Source: Candidatus Zixiibacteriota bacterium
GTDB taxonomy: Bacteria > Zixibacteria > MSB-5A5 > GN15 > FEB-12
Direction: 5' to 3'
Assembly: GCA_022564135.1 (NCBI GenBank)
Contig: JADFLZ010000015.1
Location: forward strand, 1-15,156
Length of the DNA stretch: 15,156 nt
Shown: piece after piece, positions 13,700 through 15,156 of the stretch
Layout of the letters: the number at the start of each line of letters is the position of its first letter
How positions within the stretch are numbered: the first letter of the stretch is position 1
The notes under the pieces: model-generated
What the model was told of the DNA's origin: nothing
Databases searched by the model: none
Seen by the model: the letters and a program-made list of their open reading frames with translations, nothing else
Position numbers and translations under genes: made by a program

Positions 13700-13918
13700 A
13701 TGCCAGAAGAGATCAAGTCAACAGAGCCAAAAAAAAAGAACTACACTGGGGCGGGGCTTGCCCTGGGCATTGGGGTTGGCGTCGCTATTGGAAGCGGTAT
13801 AGGAGCTGCTACGGGTGACATGGGAACCTGGACAGCTGTTGGAATTGGAGTAGGGGTGGCCATTGGACTTCCGCTGGGTGCCTACCTTACCAAAAAAATC
13901 AATTCAGAGCGTCATTAA
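13700..13918 (+). CDS. Small glycine-zipper membrane protein
   Basis: The 72-aa product starts at an ATG 8 nt after AGGAGA. Residues 1-14 are charged (EEIKSTEPKKKN). Two hydrophobic Gly/Ala-rich segments follow (ALGIGVGVAIGSGIGAATG at about 21-39 and AVGIGVGVAIGLPLGAYLT at 46-64), with small residues every fourth position as in glycine zippers. It ends in a basic tail (KKINSERH). The two segments are near-copies (GIGVGVAIG in both), so it probably forms a helical hairpin that oligomerises in the membrane. No function is assigned to such short proteins. It is divergent from alr and 60 nt before yggS. Confidence 0.85.
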   Translation: MPEEIKSTEPKKKNYTGAGLALGIGVGVAIGSGIGAATGDMGTWTAVGIGVGVAIGLPLGAYLTKKINSERH

Positions 13919-13940
13919 TTTTATTTGAATGCTACCTGCC

Positions 13941-13968
13941 TTGATTACATAAAAAACTCCAATATCAT
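13941..13968 (+). promoter_or_regulatory. Putative yggS promoter
   Basis: TTGATT (13941-13946) and TATCAT (13963-13968) lie 16 nt apart, and the ATG follows 10 nt later. The transcript would start about 3 nt before the ATG, agreeing with the absence of a Shine-Dalgarno. Confidence 0.45.
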
Positions 13969-13978
13969 AGTTTCGACC

Positions 13979-14674
13979 ATGAAAGATATTTTAGCTAAGA
14001 ACTCTACCTTTGTCCGCGGACGTATCGCCGAAGTCTGCGATGAGCATAACCGTGACGTCGACGACATCTCAATTGTTGCTGTTACCAAAAGCTTCCCGGC
14101 TTCTTTGATAAGTACCGCCGTAGCCGCTGGTTTTTTAGATATCGGTGAAAGCAGAGTTCAGGAGGCTGAGTCAAAAATAGACGAGCTTGGCCGAATCGCC
14201 TGCTATCATTTGATAGGGCACCTGCAGACCAACAAAGCCAAAAAAGCAGTACAGCTTTTTGACGTAATCCAATCGGTTGATTCTTTGAAACTCGCTCTTG
14301 AAATAAATAAAGCCGCCGGCTCAGAAGAACGAAAGATAGAATGCTATATCCAGCTGAATTCTTCAGGCGAAGACCAAAAATTCGGAGTAGCCTCTGACGA
14401 CTGCCTCGAATTAATCAAAAAAACGAGCGAGCTGAAAAACATCAAATTAACCGGCCTGATGACTATCGGCCCGTTTACTGATAGTGAAAAGGCTATCCGC
14501 AGCGCTTTTTCCAGATGCCGCGAACTTTTTTATAAAGGCCAAGATATCTGCGGCAGTAACTTTGAGCATCTCTCTATGGGTATGTCCGACGATTATCCGC
14601 TGGCTATTGCCGAAGGCTCTACTACTATCAGGCTGGGCTCAGCTCTATTTGGTCCCCGGCCAGCTAAGGCCTGA
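13979..14674 (+). CDS. yggS: YggS/PLPBP-family pyridoxal phosphate homeostasis protein
   Basis: The 231-aa product is the usual length for the family when begun at the ATG at 13979; a longer frame from a TTG at 13925 adds non-conserved residues. Motifs in order are: Lys37 in AVTKSFP (PLP Schiff base), DIGESRVQEA, CYHLIGHLQTNKAKKAV, IQSVDSLKLA, SSGEDQKFG, LMTIGP, LSMGMSDDYPLAIAEGSTTIRLGSALFGPR. The protein binds PLP as a single barrel related to the alanine racemase N-domain and regulates vitamin B6 and amino-acid balance; it is not known to be an enzyme. It precedes divIVA as in many bacteria. The usual Asn-Tyr of GENYVQE is Ser-Arg here, a mild oddity. Confidence 0.95.
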   Translation: MKDILAKNSTFVRGRIAEVCDEHNRDVDDISIVAVTKSFPASLISTAVAAGFLDIGESRVQEAESKIDELGRIACYHLIGHLQTNKAKKAVQLFDVIQSVDSLKLALEINKAAGSEERKIECYIQLNSSGEDQKFGVASDDCLELIKKTSELKNIKLTGLMTIGPFTDSEKAIRSAFSRCRELFYKGQDICGSNFEHLSMGMSDDYPLAIAEGSTTIRLGSALFGPRPAKA

Positions 14675-14683
14675 CTTCAAAAT

Positions 14684-14721
14684 TTCAGCATTTTAGCTAA
14701 AAATCCGCCAAAATAGCTGAA
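14684..14721 (+). other. Hairpin after yggS
   Basis: TTCAGC-ATTTT and AAAAT-AGCTGAA pair over 11 positions with one bulge. No T tract follows, so it is more likely an RNA stability or processing element than an intrinsic terminator. Confidence 0.35.
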
Positions 14722-14740
14722 TATTAGCCCATTATGAGGG

Positions 14741-14769
14741 TTAATTTTTTCCCGTACAAGTTCGATAAT
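14741..14769 (+). promoter_or_regulatory. Weak candidate promoter upstream of divIVA
   Basis: TTAATT (14741-14746) and GATAAT (14764-14769) are 17 nt apart. This would give a leader of about 90 nt, which includes the inverted repeat GTTTCA-AAAT-TGAAAC at 14826-14841. The -35 is poor. Confidence 0.25.
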
Positions 14770-14867
14770 ATAGTTAAGGAAGTTTCTGCTTTGGGCTGCT
14801 CAATATGTGCACTATCAAAGCAGCTGTTTCAAAATTGAAACTAAAAAGAAATCGAGAGTAAATAGTT

Positions 14868-15156
14868 ATGAGCCTAACCGCAAATGATATCCGAAGTATA
14901 GAAATCCGCTCTCAGATGCGCGGCTACGACAAGGAAGAAGTTGATAATCTACTGGAGCAGGTTGCCGTAGCTTTAGAAACAACTAAGCAGGAAAACGTCA
15001 AACTGTCGATGGAAATTGACAGCCTTCGCTCCGAAGTCGCTTCTCTAAAAGAGAACGAAGACGTCATAAAGGGTGCCGCTATTGACGCCCGCAAAAATGC
15101 AGACGCTACCATCAAAGGCGCCAAAAAAGAAGCGGCTGAAACAGTTAACAAAGCCA
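14868..15156 (+). CDS. DivIVA-domain protein (3' end outside window)
   Basis: The first 96 codons are present. Residues 1-35 match the DivIVA N-terminal membrane-binding domain: MSLTANDIRSIEI, then RGYDKEEVDNLLEQVA. A long heptad-type coiled coil follows, rich in Glu, Lys, Ala and Leu (QENVKLSMEIDSLRSEVASL). DivIVA proteins bind curved membranes at poles or septa and recruit division and cell-wall partners; in Gram-negatives with yggS-divIVA clusters the exact role is less clear. The Shine-Dalgarno is weak (GAGAG about 12 nt before the ATG). It follows yggS by 193 nt; the yggT gene often found between the two is absent. Confidence 0.88.
   Translation, partial: MSLTANDIRSIEIRSQMRGYDKEEVDNLLEQVAVALETTKQENVKLSMEIDSLRSEVASLKENEDVIKGAAIDARKNADATIKGAKKEAAETVNKA

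Noticed and set aside
14826..14841. GTTTCA-AAAT-TGAAAC inverted repeat considered as a second Rex site
   Set aside because: It lacks the TGTGAA/TTCACA half-sites; it may be an unrelated operator or chance.

Overview
The window looks like chromosomal DNA of a diderm (Gram-negative-type) bacterium of moderate GC content. It encodes a TonB-dependent receptor, a small outer-membrane beta-barrel protein, lipoproteins, many signal peptides, and a lipoprotein ending in a YPNP-type FlgD/secretion-tail-like domain. These traits, together with Rex and a yggS-divIVA pair, fit a lineage of the FCB group or a related candidate phylum. That placement is inference; no rRNA or marker tree is available here. 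I see no prophage, transposase, CRISPR array, tRNA or rRNA.

Left part (1-3900). A TonB receptor on the minus strand runs off the window. It is preceded by a TPP riboswitch and an intrinsic terminator, so it is probably a thiamine or thiamine-precursor importer. A lipoprotein with a C-terminal sorting-like domain faces away from it and converges on an exported group 1 truncated hemoglobin.

Middle (3900-10350). A lipoprotein of unknown function (plus strand) is followed by a decayed copy of the hemoglobin leader and start. Then come a beta-barrel protein (minus), a short-chain dehydrogenase (plus), and a minus-strand set: a secreted helical protein, a terminator, a DUF4153 membrane protein and a PEGA-repeat protein.

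Right part (10550-15156). The minus strand carries alanine racemase, the redox repressor Rex and a secreted 8-TPR protein. Divergently, the plus strand carries a glycine-zipper small protein, a YggS-type PLP-binding protein and the start of a DivIVA protein. Rex has a textbook operator overlapping its own promoter, which indicates NADH/NAD+-responsive autoregulation.

The strongest unexpected signal is at rex. The segment covering its Shine-Dalgarno and start codon (12389-12402) has a perfect 14-nt reverse complement in its 3' UTR (11672-11685), just before the terminator. This suggests a 5'-3' UTR duplex that would hide the ribosome-binding site. The second is an 89%-identical 63-nt leader, with matching promoter-like hexamers, found both upstream of the hemoglobin gene and about 1.2 kb away in front of a 13-codon remnant.
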